A stretch of DNA of 64,000 nt from Segniliparus sp051660745. GTDB lineage: Bacteria > Actinomycetota > Actinomycetes > Mycobacteriales > Mycobacteriaceae. The stretch lies in contig NZ_JBOFQF010000026.1 in the NCBI RefSeq assembly GCF_051660745.1, positions 1 through 64,000 on the forward strand. The letters are read 5' to 3'. Both the position numbers and the translations under genes were made by a program. Below are positions 47,188-55,487 of the stretch, piece after piece. The notes beneath the pieces are model-generated. The model saw only the letters and a list, made by a program, of their open reading frames with translations. It had not been told where the DNA came from and did not search any database. The first letter of the stretch is position 1. Each line of letters begins with the position of its first letter.

Positions 47188-48024
47188 ATGAGCGGACGCC
47201 ACCGTAAACAGAGCGAGTCCGGCAACATCGCCGGCAAGGCCGCACTCTCCGGCCTCGCGCTGACCGGTGCCGGCATGTGGTTCGCGAGCGCCGCAGAGGC
47301 CGCGACCGACGACCAGTGGGACCGTGTCGCGGCCTGCGAGTCCGGCAACAACTGGAAGATCAACACCGGCAACGGCTACCAGGGCGGGCTGCAGTTCTCC
47401 CCGAGCACGTGGAACGCGCACGGCGGCGGCCAGTTCGCCCCTGCCGCGAACCTCGCCACCCGCGAGCAGCAGATCGCCGTCGCCGAGCGCGTCCTGGCCT
47501 CCCAGGGCCGCGGCGCATGGCCGGTGTGCGGCCACGGCCTCGGCGCGGCCACGCTGCGCAACGCCGCCCCCGCCCCGCACGCTCCTGAGACCGTGCAGCC
47601 GAAGCAGTCCGCCCCGGACGTCGTGATGGTCTCGAACGTCGAGAAGGACGCCATCTCCGACCACGCCGCCCCGGCTGTCGCCAAGTCGGTCTCGGCCGCC
47701 CCGGCACCCGTCCAGGCCGCCTCGTTCGCGGAGATCGCTTCCGAGATGCAGATCGGCCCGGCCAACGACCTCCGCGCCCCGGCCCCTGCGGTCGACCCGG
47801 CCGACGACGCCGACGCTCCTGCGGTCGAAGCCCCCGAGGCGGAGGCCCCTGTGGCCGAGACCGCCCCGGTGGAGGAGGAAGCTCCGGAGGCCGTGGACGT
47901 CGCGCAGACCGACGAGGCCGCCCCGGCGGACGACGTCCAGACCGTCGAAGCCGCAGCCGACGCGGGCTCGCTGGACAGCTTCGTCGACGCGGCGAAGGAC
48001 AAAGGCATCGAGGTCAACGTCTAA
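47188..48024 (+). CDS. rpfA: resuscitation-promoting factor RpfA
   Basis: 278 aa. Signal sequence (AALSGLALTGAGMWFASAAEA) followed by the Rpf lysozyme-like domain: DDQWDRVAACESGNNWKINT with catalytic Glu51, GYQGGLQFSPSTWNAHGGGQFAP, REQQIAVAERVLASQG and WPVCGHG; Cys50 and Cys114 would form the disulfide. The remaining 150 residues are an Ala/Pro/Glu-rich tail, as in Mtb RpfA. It cleaves peptidoglycan to wake dormant cells. AAGGAAAGGAA is the ribosome site. Gene order moaD2-rpfA-moaE2 is as in Mtb. Confidence 0.96.
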   Translation: MSGRHRKQSESGNIAGKAALSGLALTGAGMWFASAAEAATDDQWDRVAACESGNNWKINTGNGYQGGLQFSPSTWNAHGGGQFAPAANLATREQQIAVAERVLASQGRGAWPVCGHGLGAATLRNAAPAPHAPETVQPKQSAPDVVMVSNVEKDAISDHAAPAVAKSVSAAPAPVQAASFAEIASEMQIGPANDLRAPAPAVDPADDADAPAVEAPEAEAPVAETAPVEEEAPEAVDVAQTDEAAPADDVQTVEAAADAGSLDSFVDAAKDKGIEVNV

Positions 48025-48051
48025 AGACGTAGCAAGGCCCTAAGGCACAGC

Positions 48052-48093
48052 GAAGAGGCCCGTGCCGCCAAATATGGCGGCATGGGCCTCTTC
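48052..48093. terminator. rpfA terminator
   Basis: GAAGAGGCCCGTGCCGCCA pairs with TGGCGGCATGGGCCTCTTC (one G-T pair), loop AATA, followed by CTTTT. It lies 28 nt after the rpfA stop. Confidence 0.92.
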
Positions 48094-48138
48094 CTTTTCC
48101 CGCCCGCACTCCCCCTCAACCGCACGCGAGGAGCAGCC

Positions 48139-49047
48139 ATGAACCAGTCGCCGAATTTGCCCGGCGTCGAGCACCGCTGGGTCGAAGCCAACGGGATCCG
48201 CTTCCACGTGGCAGAGGCAGGGCATGCCGTCGGCGCAGGGGCGAAGCGCCCCGGCAAGGCGGTCGTGCTCGTGCACGGGTTCCCGCAGCACTGGTGGACG
48301 TGGCGCGGCGTGATCCCGCTGCTGGCGGAGCACCGCCATGTCGTCGCGCTCGACCTGCGCGGACACGGATGGTCGGACGTGCCCGACGAGGGATACGACA
48401 AGAAGACGCTCGCCAGGGACATCGTCGCCGCGGTCGCGGCCCTCGGGCTGGACAAACCGGTCCTGGTCGGGCACGACTGGGGCGGCTGGTCCTCGCTGGT
48501 CGCCGCCTCCTTGCACCCGGAAGCGTTCACGGCGGTGGCCTCTGTCGCCGTGCCCGCGCCGTGGAGCTCGTTCCCCGCCAAACGCCCGCGCGCCCTCCTC
48601 TATCAGGACGTCCTCGCCAGCGCGTTGGGCCCGTGGCTCATCCGAGCGGGCAAACAGCGCTTCCTGCGCCTGCTCTACAGCAAAGGCGTCGTCCCCGGCT
48701 CGCGGACCGAGGAGAACGTCGAGGTCTTCCTTGAGCGCTATCGCGACCCCGCACGGGCCGCCGCCGGGTCCGCCCTCTACCGGACGTTCGTCCGTTCGGA
48801 GTGGCCCGAGCTGGCGGCTGGGACGTACGTGCCCGGTCCGCCGCCTCTTCCGACTCTGCTCGTCCGTGGCGCGCAGGACCAATTGCTCGGCGAGCGAGCG
48901 CTGCTGCGCGCGGGGCAGGCCGGGGCGGACATTTCGTTCCACACGATCGACGGCGGCACGCACTGGCTTCCGGAGGAGCAGCCCGAAGCGCTCGCCGAGC
49001 GGCTGCTGGCCTTCGCGGGCACGGTCGACCCCCAGTTTCCGAACTAG
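48139..49047 (+). CDS. alpha/beta hydrolase, epoxide hydrolase or dehalogenase-like
   Basis: 302 aa from ATG at 48139 (GAGGAG 5 nt upstream). VHGFPQHWWTW is the oxyanion loop. The nucleophile elbow is VGHDWGGW with Asp at the nucleophile position, as in epoxide hydrolases and fluoroacetate dehalogenases, not a serine esterase. Candidate catalytic histidine in GGTHWLPEEQP. No signal peptide. It ends in PQFPN, encoded by the first copy of the 79-bp repeat. Convergent with moaE2. Substrate unknown. Confidence 0.85.
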   Translation: MNQSPNLPGVEHRWVEANGIRFHVAEAGHAVGAGAKRPGKAVVLVHGFPQHWWTWRGVIPLLAEHRHVVALDLRGHGWSDVPDEGYDKKTLARDIVAAVAALGLDKPVLVGHDWGGWSSLVAASLHPEAFTAVASVAVPAPWSSFPAKRPRALLYQDVLASALGPWLIRAGKQRFLRLLYSKGVVPGSRTEENVEVFLERYRDPARAAAGSALYRTFVRSEWPELAAGTYVPGPPPLPTLLVRGAQDQLLGERALLRAGQAGADISFHTIDGGTHWLPEEQPEALAERLLAFAGTVDPQFPN

Positions 49048-49238
49048 GCCCCCGCCACCCATTCAGAGGTTCCATCCGCGCCCTGCTCGTCTGCTTCGCT
49101 CCCGACTCGACCAGTTTCCGAACTAGGCCCCCGCCACCCATTCGGACGAGCCGTCCGCGCCCTGCTCGTCTGCTTCGCTCCCGACTCGACCAGTTTCCGA
49201 ACTAGGCCCCCGCCACCCATTCGGACGAGCCGTCCGCG
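49033..49238. repeat. 79-bp tandem repeat of a convergent gene junction
   Basis: Two full 79-bp units (49033-49111 and 49112-49190) and a 48-bp third unit (49191-49238) each start CAGTTTCCGAACTAGGCCCC. The plus-strand TAG of the hydrolase and the minus-strand TAG of moaE2 both come from the CTAG in this unit, from copies 1 and 3 respectively. Confidence 0.92.
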
Positions 49239-49633
49239 AAGTGCTGCCGCTTCCACACCGGAATCTGGCGTTTGATCTCGTCCACGAGGTCGCGACAGAG
49301 GTCGAAGGCCTCGGCCCGATGGTCGGCGGCCACGGCCACCACCAAAGCCGCGTCGCCGATCCGCAGCCTGCCCACCCGGTGGCTCGCGGCCACCGCCCGG
49401 ACGCCCGCCCGCCCCGCCGAGACCTCGGCCACGACCTCGGCGAGCCGCTGCCCCGCAGTCGGGTGGCTCCGGTATTCGAGCTCGAGGACGCTGCGGCCCG
49501 CGTCGTGGTCGCGGACGTTCCCGCTGAACCCGACCACCGCGCCCGCATGGCCATCCGCCGCCTGCGACACCAGCGCCTCATGCTCGGCGAGCGAGATCGG
49601 GTCCTCCCCGACCTGCGCCCGCACGATCTCCAT
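49202..49633 (-). CDS. moaE2: molybdopterin synthase catalytic subunit
   Basis: 143 aa from ATG at 49633. MoaE hallmarks: AGAVVGFSGNVRDHDAGR, LELEYRSHPTAGQRLAEV, SHRVGRLRIGDAALVVAVAADH and the active-site segment DEIKRQIPVWKRQHFADGS. It transfers sulfur from two MoaD thiocarboxylates to cPMP. Starts 2 nt after the mog stop (TGAGCATG). The last 12 residues come from the third copy of the 79-bp repeat. Length fits the family. Confidence 0.95.
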   Translation of the reverse strand: MEIVRAQVGEDPISLAEHEALVSQAADGHAGAVVGFSGNVRDHDAGRSVLELEYRSHPTAGQRLAEVVAEVSAGRAGVRAVAASHRVGRLRIGDAALVVAVAADHRAEAFDLCRDLVDEIKRQIPVWKRQHFADGSSEWVAGA

Positions 49634-49635
49634 GC

Positions 49636-50108
49636 TCAATGGTCTCCCCCCGCGAGCTGCTGCAACGCGTGGCCGAGCACCCCGTCCAAAACGGCGAGCC
49701 CGTCCTGCACGCCGCCCCGCGAGCCGGGCAGGTTGACCACGAGCGTGCGCCCCGCCACCCCCGCCGTCCCGCGCGAGAGCACGGCGGTCGGCACCTTGCT
49801 CTCGCCGGACCTGCGGATCGCGTCCGCGAGGCCGGGGATCTCGTAGTCGAGCAGCGCCTTGGTGGCCTCCGGGGTCCGGTCCGCCACGGAGATCCCCGTC
49901 CCCCCGGTGGTGATCACGACGTCCGGCTGCCCGGCGACCTCCAGGGCGAGCGTCCCGGCGAAGTCCTCGCCGTCGGCCCGCACAAAAACGGCGGCCTGGA
50001 AACCGCGCTCCGCAAGCCATGCGGCGATCAGCGGCCCGGTCCTGTCCTCGTACACGCCCGAGGCCGCGCGGGTCGACGCGACGAGGACCACGGCCCTCGG
50101 CGCGGCGC

Positions 50109-50112
<4 letters not shown>
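49636..50112 (-). CDS. mog: molybdopterin adenylyltransferase (MoaB/Mog)
   Basis: 158 aa. MoaB/Mog domain: ASGVYEDRTGPLIAAWL, DVVITTGGTGISVADRTPEA (TGGTG motif binding molybdopterin) and TLVVNLPGSRGGVQDGLAVL. It adenylylates molybdopterin before Mo insertion. The ATG overlaps the moaC TGA (ATGA), so the two are translationally coupled. Mtb equivalent Rv0865. Confidence 0.94.
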
Positions 50113-50597
<485 letters not shown>

Positions 50598-50602
50598 CGT
50601 GG

Positions 50603-50788
50603 TTAGCGGTTGATCCGCGTGGACGGATGCACGTACGGCAGCTGCGCCGCGGGGAGGGGGAACTCCGTCTCGCCGAACGGCGACAGCGCGCCGCTCCAGT
50701 CGGTCGCCAGCTCCGAGACAGGGTGCTCGCGCTGCGGCCAGCCCGGATCGACGTACTGCTTCTTCTCGCTCTTGCCCATGCGCGCCAT
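50603..50788 (-). CDS. small conserved protein upstream of moaC (Rv0863-like position)
   Basis: 61 aa, ATG at 50788. Basic start MARMGKSEKKQYVDPGWPQ, then an acidic, Pro-containing C-terminus (WSGALSPFGETEFPLP) without membrane or export signals. Its TAA is 5 nt before the moaC start. In Mtb a small gene (Rv0863) sits in the same place, which is the main support for its being real. Function unknown. No Shine-Dalgarno is evident, so it may be leaderless. Confidence 0.6.
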   Translation of the reverse strand: MARMGKSEKKQYVDPGWPQREHPVSELATDWSGALSPFGETEFPLPAAQLPYVHPSTRINR

Positions 50789-50803
50789 TCTGCCAGAACA
50801 AAT

Positions 50804-50821
50804 CCAGTCTCTTCAGACTGG
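50804..50821. promoter_or_regulatory. CCAGTCT/AGACTGG dyad in the moaC-dapC divergent spacer
   Basis: CCAGTCT (50804-50810), 4-nt centre CTTC, AGACTGG (50815-50821). It lies 16 nt from the start of the minus-strand operon and 77 nt before the dapC start, so it could be an operator for either. Confidence 0.4.
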
Positions 50822-50897
50822 ACGCCCGCTCGCGGCCCTACGAGCCGCCGATCCGGAGCTATGATGCAAGCTTCCCCTACTGCCAGGAACGACGACT

Positions 50898-52082
50898 ATG
50901 ACCACACCCACCGCCGCCCGCCGAGGCCTCGCCGAGCGCCTCGCCCCGTTCTCCTCGACCATCTTCACGGAGATGACCGAGCTGGCCAAGCGAACCCAGT
51001 CGATCAACCTCGGCCAGGGCTTCCCCGACACCGACGGCCCGCCCGCCATGCTGGAGGCCGCGCAAAAAGCCATCGCGGAGGGCGTGAACCAGTACTCGCC
51101 GGGCCGTGGCTACCTGCCGCTGCGCCAGGCGATCGCGAACGATCGCGCCACGCGGTACGGCACGGTGTACGACCCCGAGACCGAGATCCTCATCACCGTC
51201 GGCGCCACCGAGGCCCTCACCTGCGCGATCCTCGCCCTGGTCGAGCCGGGCGAGGAGGTCGTCGCGCTCGAGCCCTGCTACGACAGCTACGCCCCCGCCG
51301 TCGCGATGGCCCACGGCACGCTGGTCGGGGTGCCGCTCGTGCCCAAGGACGGGAAGTTCGTCTTCGACCTCGGCCGCTTCGCCGAGGCCATCACCCCGCG
51401 CACGCGGCTCCTCCTGCTCAACACCCCGCACAACCCGACGGGGACGGTGCTCACCAACGACGAGCTCGGCGAGATCGCCCGCCTCGCGGCCGAGCACGAC
51501 CTGATCGTGCTCACCGACGAGGTCTACGAGCATCTGATCTTCGACGGCCTCAAGCACCGTCCGATCGCCGCGCTGCCCGGCATGGCGGAGCGAACGCTGA
51601 GCTGTTCGGGCGCGGGCAAGACCTTCAACGCCACCGGCTGGAAGACCGGATGGGTCTGCGGGCCTGCCAGCCTCGTGAACGCGGTCCTCGCCGTCAAGCA
51701 GTACGTCACGTTCGTCGGGGCCGCCCCGCTGCAGCCGGCCGTCGCCCTCGCCCTGCGCACCCAGGACGGCTGGATCAGGGGCCTGCGGGCCTCGCTGCTG
51801 GACAACCGGGACCGGCTCGCGACGGGCCTCGCCGACGCGGGCTTCCTCGTGTACCCGGCGACGGGGACGTATTTCCTCACCGCCGACCCGGCCCCATTGG
51901 GCCATCCGGACGGCGTCGAGTTCTGCCACTGGCTCGCGAACGAGGTCGGGGTCGCCGCCATCCCCTACGCCGGCCTGTCCGACCGCCACGACCTCTACGG
52001 CAGCCTGGTGCGCTTCGCCTTCTGCAAGCGGCCCGAGGTGCTCGACGAGGCCCTGGCGCGATTGGCTCAGCTGAACGGCTGA
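50898..52082 (+). CDS. dapC: PLP-dependent aminotransferase, DapC-like
   Basis: 394 aa. Class I/II aminotransferase with NLGQGFPDTDGPPAML, NQYSPGRGYLPLR, LNTPHNPTGTVL, TDEVYEHLIFDG and the PLP lysine in SGAGKTFNATGWKTGWVCG (Lys241). Closest in memory to Mtb Rv0858c, N-succinyldiaminopimelate aminotransferase of the lysine/peptidoglycan pathway; a kynurenine- or methionine-specific aminotransferase is an alternative. Its terminator overlaps its stop, followed by metE. Confidence 0.85.
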   Translation: MTTPTAARRGLAERLAPFSSTIFTEMTELAKRTQSINLGQGFPDTDGPPAMLEAAQKAIAEGVNQYSPGRGYLPLRQAIANDRATRYGTVYDPETEILITVGATEALTCAILALVEPGEEVVALEPCYDSYAPAVAMAHGTLVGVPLVPKDGKFVFDLGRFAEAITPRTRLLLLNTPHNPTGTVLTNDELGEIARLAAEHDLIVLTDEVYEHLIFDGLKHRPIAALPGMAERTLSCSGAGKTFNATGWKTGWVCGPASLVNAVLAVKQYVTFVGAAPLQPAVALALRTQDGWIRGLRASLLDNRDRLATGLADAGFLVYPATGTYFLTADPAPLGHPDGVEFCHWLANEVGVAAIPYAGLSDRHDLYGSLVRFAFCKRPEVLDEALARLAQLNG

Positions 52083-52103
52083 CCAGCGGCTTCAAGGTCA
52101 GCC
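52077..52103 (+). terminator. dapC terminator overlapping its stop codon
   Basis: GGCTGACC (52077-52084) and GGTCAGCC (52096-52103) form a stem with an 11-nt loop, followed by GTCTGTTTCGT. The stem includes the TGA at 52080-52082. Confidence 0.75.
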
Positions 52104-52113
52104 GTCTGTTTCG

Positions 52114-52223
52114 TATTATGATAAGCACTGTCGGAACGGGAGCCCCCAACGCGACAACGCATGCAGACTTCCTCATCAAGAGGGATGGCCTGCGACCTGT
52201 CCAAGAACAACAAGGAGAATCCC
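52114..52223 (+). promoter_or_regulatory. metE promoter and short leader
   Basis: TATTAT at 52114-52119 fits a -10 element; transcription would start near 52126, leaving about 100 nt before the ATG. This is too short for the cobalamin riboswitch known upstream of Mtb metE. A stretch CATCAAGAGGGATGG (about 52172-52186) resembles the 5' half of a SAM-I core, but no 3' half fits. Confidence 0.5.
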
Positions 52224-54491
52224 ATGTCCTTCACTCCCTTGAGCGCGACCGTGCTCGGCTCCCCCCGCGTCGGCCCCAACCGCGAGCTGAAGAAAGCCGT
52301 CGAGTCGTACTGGGCCAAGAAGTCCAGCGCCGAGGACCTCGCGGCTGTCGCGAAGCAGCTCCGCGCCGACACCCTGACGAAGCTGAAGGACGCGGGCTTT
52401 GACTCCGTCCCGGTGAACACCTTCTCCTACTACGACCAGATCCTGGACACCGCGTGGCTGCTCGGCGCCCTGCCGGAGCGCGTCAAGGGCATCGAGAACG
52501 ACCTCGACCGCTACTTCGCCGCCGCCCGCGGCAACCAGGAGGTCGCGCCGCTGGAGATGACGAAGTGGTTCGACACGAACTACCACTACATCGTCCCGGA
52601 GATCTCCCCGTCGACGAAGTTCGCCCTCGACCCGAGCAAGATCTTCGCCGAGCTCGAAGAGGCCAAGGCGCTCGGCGTCCCGGCCCGCCCGGTCGTCGTC
52701 GGCCCGGTGACCTTCCTCCTGCTGTCCAAGCCGGTGGACGGCCAGGGCGACCTGCTCGGCCGGATCGGCGAGCTCATCCCGCTCTACAAGGACCTCCTCG
52801 CCCAGCTCAAGGCCAAGGGCGTCGAGTGGGTGCAGCTGGACGAGCCGGTGCTCGTGACCGACAAGGGCCAGGCCGCCATCGATGTCGCGGTCTCCGCGTA
52901 CCAGCAGCTGACCTCCGCGTCCGACCGCCCCTCGGTCCTGCTCGCGACCTACTTCGCGGGCCTCGGCTCCGCGCTGGAGAAGGTCCTCTCCAGCGGTGTG
53001 GACGGCATCGCCGTCGACCTGGTCTACGGCTCGGCCGACCACCTCGCGGGCGTGCACTTCAACGGCAAGCTCCTCGTGGCGGGCGTTGTCGACGGGCGCA
53101 ACATCTGGCGCACCAACCTCGACAAGGCGCTGACCGTGCTCGAAGGCCTCAAGGCCAAGGGCGTGCAGGTCGCCGTCTCGTCCTCCAGCTCGCTCTTGCA
53201 CGTGCCGTACTCGCTCAAGCCCGAGACGCACCTCGACGACACGCTGCGCTCCTGGCTGGCGTTCGGCGACGAGAAGATCGCCGAGGTCGCGACCCTCGCC
53301 AAGGGCCTCAAAGAGGGCCGGGGCGCCATCGCCGCCGAGCTCGACGCGAGCGCCAAGGCGCAGGCCGCCCGTTCGACCGACCCGCGCCTGAACGACAAGG
53401 CGCTGCGCGACGAGATCGCGAAGCTGCGCGAGACCGCTGGCCAGCGCGGCCCCGCCGACCAGCGCATCGCGCAGCAGAACGAGGCGCTCGGCATCCCGAA
53501 GCTGCCGACCACCACGATCGGCTCCTTCCCGCAGACCCGCGAGATCCGCGTCGCCCGCCAGAAGCTCGTCAAAGGCGAGATCACCGAGGAGCAGTACGAG
53601 CAGAACATGCGCGACGAGGTCGCCTCGGTCATCAAGCTCCAGGAGGAGCTGGGCCTGGACGTGCTGGTGCACGGCGAGCCCGAGCGCAACGACATGGTGC
53701 AGTACTTCGCCGAGCAGCTCGAGGGCTTCTTCGCCACCTCGAACGGCTGGGTGCAGTCCTACGGCTCGCGCTGCGTGCGCCCGCCGGTGCTCTACGGCGA
53801 CGTGAAGCGCCCGACCCCGATGACCGTCGCGTGGAGCAAGTACGCGCAGTCGCTCACCGAGAAGCCGGTCAAGGGCATGCTCACCGGCCCGGTCACCATC
53901 CTGGCCTGGTCCTTCGTGCGTGACGACCAGCCGCTCGGCGACACCGCGTACCAGGTGGCGCTCGCGATCCGCGAGGAGACCGTCGACCTGCAGAACGCCG
54001 GGATCAAGGTCATCCAGGTGGACGAGCCCGCGCTGCGCGAGACCCTGCCGCTGAAGAAGGCCGACCAGGCCTCCTACCTCGACTGGGCCGTCGGCTCCTT
54101 CAAGTTCTCCACCTCCGGAGTCGAGGACTCGACCCAGATCCACACCCACCTGTGCTACTCCGAGTTCGGCGAGGTCATCGGGGCCATCGCCGACCTGGAC
54201 GCGGACGTCACCTCGATCGAGGCCGCCCGCTCGCACATGGAGGTGCTGGACGACCTCAACGCCGCCGGGTTCAAGAACGGCGTCGGCCCGGGCGTCTACG
54301 ACATCCACTCCCCGCGCGTGCCGTCGGTGGACGAGATCGTCACCTCGCTCAAAGAGGCCCTCGCGGCTGTGCCGGTCGACCGCCTGTGGGTCAACCCGGA
54401 CTGCGGCCTGAAGACCCGTGGCGAGGCCGAGACCAAGGCTTCGCTGGTCAACCTGGTGGAGGCGACCAAGCAGGTGCGCGCCACCCTCTGA
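52224..54491 (+). CDS. metE: cobalamin-independent methionine synthase
   Basis: 755 aa from ATG at 52224 (AAGGAG 6 nt upstream). Two barrel halves joined by a linker. Conserved blocks GSPRVGPNRELKKAVESYW, WFDTNYHYIVPE, TTTIGSFPQTREIR, PERNDMVQYFAEQLEGF, and the zinc ligands in IHTHLCYSEF and NPDCGLKTRG. It transfers the methyl group of methyltetrahydrofolate triglutamate to homocysteine. Length matches the family (about 755-760). No MetH is in the window. Confidence 0.97.
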   Translation: MSFTPLSATVLGSPRVGPNRELKKAVESYWAKKSSAEDLAAVAKQLRADTLTKLKDAGFDSVPVNTFSYYDQILDTAWLLGALPERVKGIENDLDRYFAAARGNQEVAPLEMTKWFDTNYHYIVPEISPSTKFALDPSKIFAELEEAKALGVPARPVVVGPVTFLLLSKPVDGQGDLLGRIGELIPLYKDLLAQLKAKGVEWVQLDEPVLVTDKGQAAIDVAVSAYQQLTSASDRPSVLLATYFAGLGSALEKVLSSGVDGIAVDLVYGSADHLAGVHFNGKLLVAGVVDGRNIWRTNLDKALTVLEGLKAKGVQVAVSSSSSLLHVPYSLKPETHLDDTLRSWLAFGDEKIAEVATLAKGLKEGRGAIAAELDASAKAQAARSTDPRLNDKALRDEIAKLRETAGQRGPADQRIAQQNEALGIPKLPTTTIGSFPQTREIRVARQKLVKGEITEEQYEQNMRDEVASVIKLQEELGLDVLVHGEPERNDMVQYFAEQLEGFFATSNGWVQSYGSRCVRPPVLYGDVKRPTPMTVAWSKYAQSLTEKPVKGMLTGPVTILAWSFVRDDQPLGDTAYQVALAIREETVDLQNAGIKVIQVDEPALRETLPLKKADQASYLDWAVGSFKFSTSGVEDSTQIHTHLCYSEFGEVIGAIADLDADVTSIEAARSHMEVLDDLNAAGFKNGVGPGVYDIHSPRVPSVDEIVTSLKEALAAVPVDRLWVNPDCGLKTRGEAETKASLVNLVEATKQVRATL

Positions 54492-54517
54492 TCTCAGTCC
54501 TCTGGCTCAGAGCAGAG

Positions 54518-54552
54518 GCGAGGCCCGGCAGGATTTTCCTGCCGGGCCTCGC
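54518..54552. terminator. metE terminator
   Basis: GCGAGGCCCGGCAGGA pairs with TCCTGCCGGGCCTCGC across a TTT loop, 27 nt after the metE stop; GTTCTG follows. Confidence 0.92.
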
Positions 54553-54605
54553 TCGTTCTGCCCCCCAGGCTTGCCGGACCCTCGCCCACGGGACAAAGGC
54601 TGAGC

Positions 54606-55487
54606 TCACGGCACAAAGACCCGCAACGCCCCCGGGCGCACCGTGATCGCGCATGGCAGGGTCCCGACCCGTTCGCCGTCCGCGTAGACCAAAGGCTGCT
54701 CTGTCACAGGACCCGCCCCGCGCGCCGAGTCCACGCACCGCACGCTAATCGAGGCGCCCCGGTAGGTCGCCACCTCGGGCAGGCGCACATGCGACCCCCC
54801 GAACACGGTCGGGAAGAAGCGCAGCAGGCGCCGACGGGACCCGTGCTCGACCACGGTGAGCTCCAGGAGCCCGTCCCCAGGGTCCGCGTCCGGGCAGATC
54901 CGCATCCCGCCGCCGTAGCTGCTGGTGTTCCCGATCGCGGCGAGCGCCGCGTCGTGCTCGAACACCTCGCCGTCCACTTCGAAGCGAAGCCTGCGCGGGG
55001 CGAGGCGGCCCAGCTCGGCGAACGTGGCGAGGACGTACCGCGCCTTCCCCTTCGGCCAACGCATCCGGTTCGCCCGCTCGCTGACGAGCGCGTCGAAACC
55101 GATCGCGACCACCGTGGCGAACGGGGTCTCGCGGCCCTCGTCCTCGACGAGGATCGAGCCGACGTCGAACGAGCGGGTCCGCCCCCGTGCGACGATCCGC
55201 GCGGCTTCCTCCGGATCGTGCCTTGGGATGTCGAACTCTCTGGCGAGGTCGTTGCCGGTGCCGGAGGGGATCAGCCCGACCGGCGCGCCTTGGCGCAGCG
55301 CCGCAGGCAAGGCCCTGGAGACCGTGCCGTCGCCGCCGACCACGACCAGCGCGTCCGCGGGCCCGCAGACCGCCTCGATCCCGTAGTCGTCCAGCACCGC
55401 GCGCGCCGCCTCGCCCGCCTGCGCGGCGGAAGGATTGACGAACAGCTCCGCAGAACGAATCCGCCCGACCGGATCGAACTGGCTCAC
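54606..55487 (-). CDS. diacylglycerol/lipid kinase (Rv2252-like)
   Basis: 293 aa from GTG at 55487. DAGK catalytic domain: ELFVNPSAA, VVVGGDGTVSRALP (GGDGT), IPSGTGNDLAREF and GNTSSYGGGMRICP, then the C-terminal beta-rich part with VYADGERVG. Mtb Rv2252 phosphorylates diacylglycerol for phosphatidylinositol mannoside synthesis. GTGA overlap with the upstream flavoprotein gene indicates coupling. Mtb has the same neighbour (Rv2251). Cytosolic, membrane-associated. Confidence 0.93.
   Translation of the reverse strand: MSQFDPVGRIRSAELFVNPSAAQAGEAARAVLDDYGIEAVCGPADALVVVGGDGTVSRALPAALRQGAPVGLIPSGTGNDLAREFDIPRHDPEEAARIVARGRTRSFDVGSILVEDEGRETPFATVVAIGFDALVSERANRMRWPKGKARYVLATFAELGRLAPRRLRFEVDGEVFEHDAALAAIGNTSSYGGGMRICPDADPGDGLLELTVVEHGSRRRLLRFFPTVFGGSHVRLPEVATYRGASISVRCVDSARGAGPVTEQPLVYADGERVGTLPCAITVRPGALRVFVP

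Noticed and set aside
49081..49205. Short plus-strand extension after the hydrolase with peptides like RPRPARLLRSRLDQFPN
   Set aside because: It is only the 79-bp tandem repeat translated in another frame; the hydrolase stops at 49047.
49241..49846. Plus-strand gene opposite moaE2 and mog
   Set aside because: moaE2 and mog motifs on the minus strand are complete; no ribosome site for the plus frame.
52161..52223. Possible earlier ATG start of metE or a leader peptide
   Set aside because: The ATG at 52224 has an AAGGAG at good spacing and fits the known metE N-terminus; the upstream ATG is in frame without a stop, so it is no leader peptide.
52176..54308. Minus-strand frame opposite metE
   Set aside because: Opposite a complete metE; no motif or start signal.
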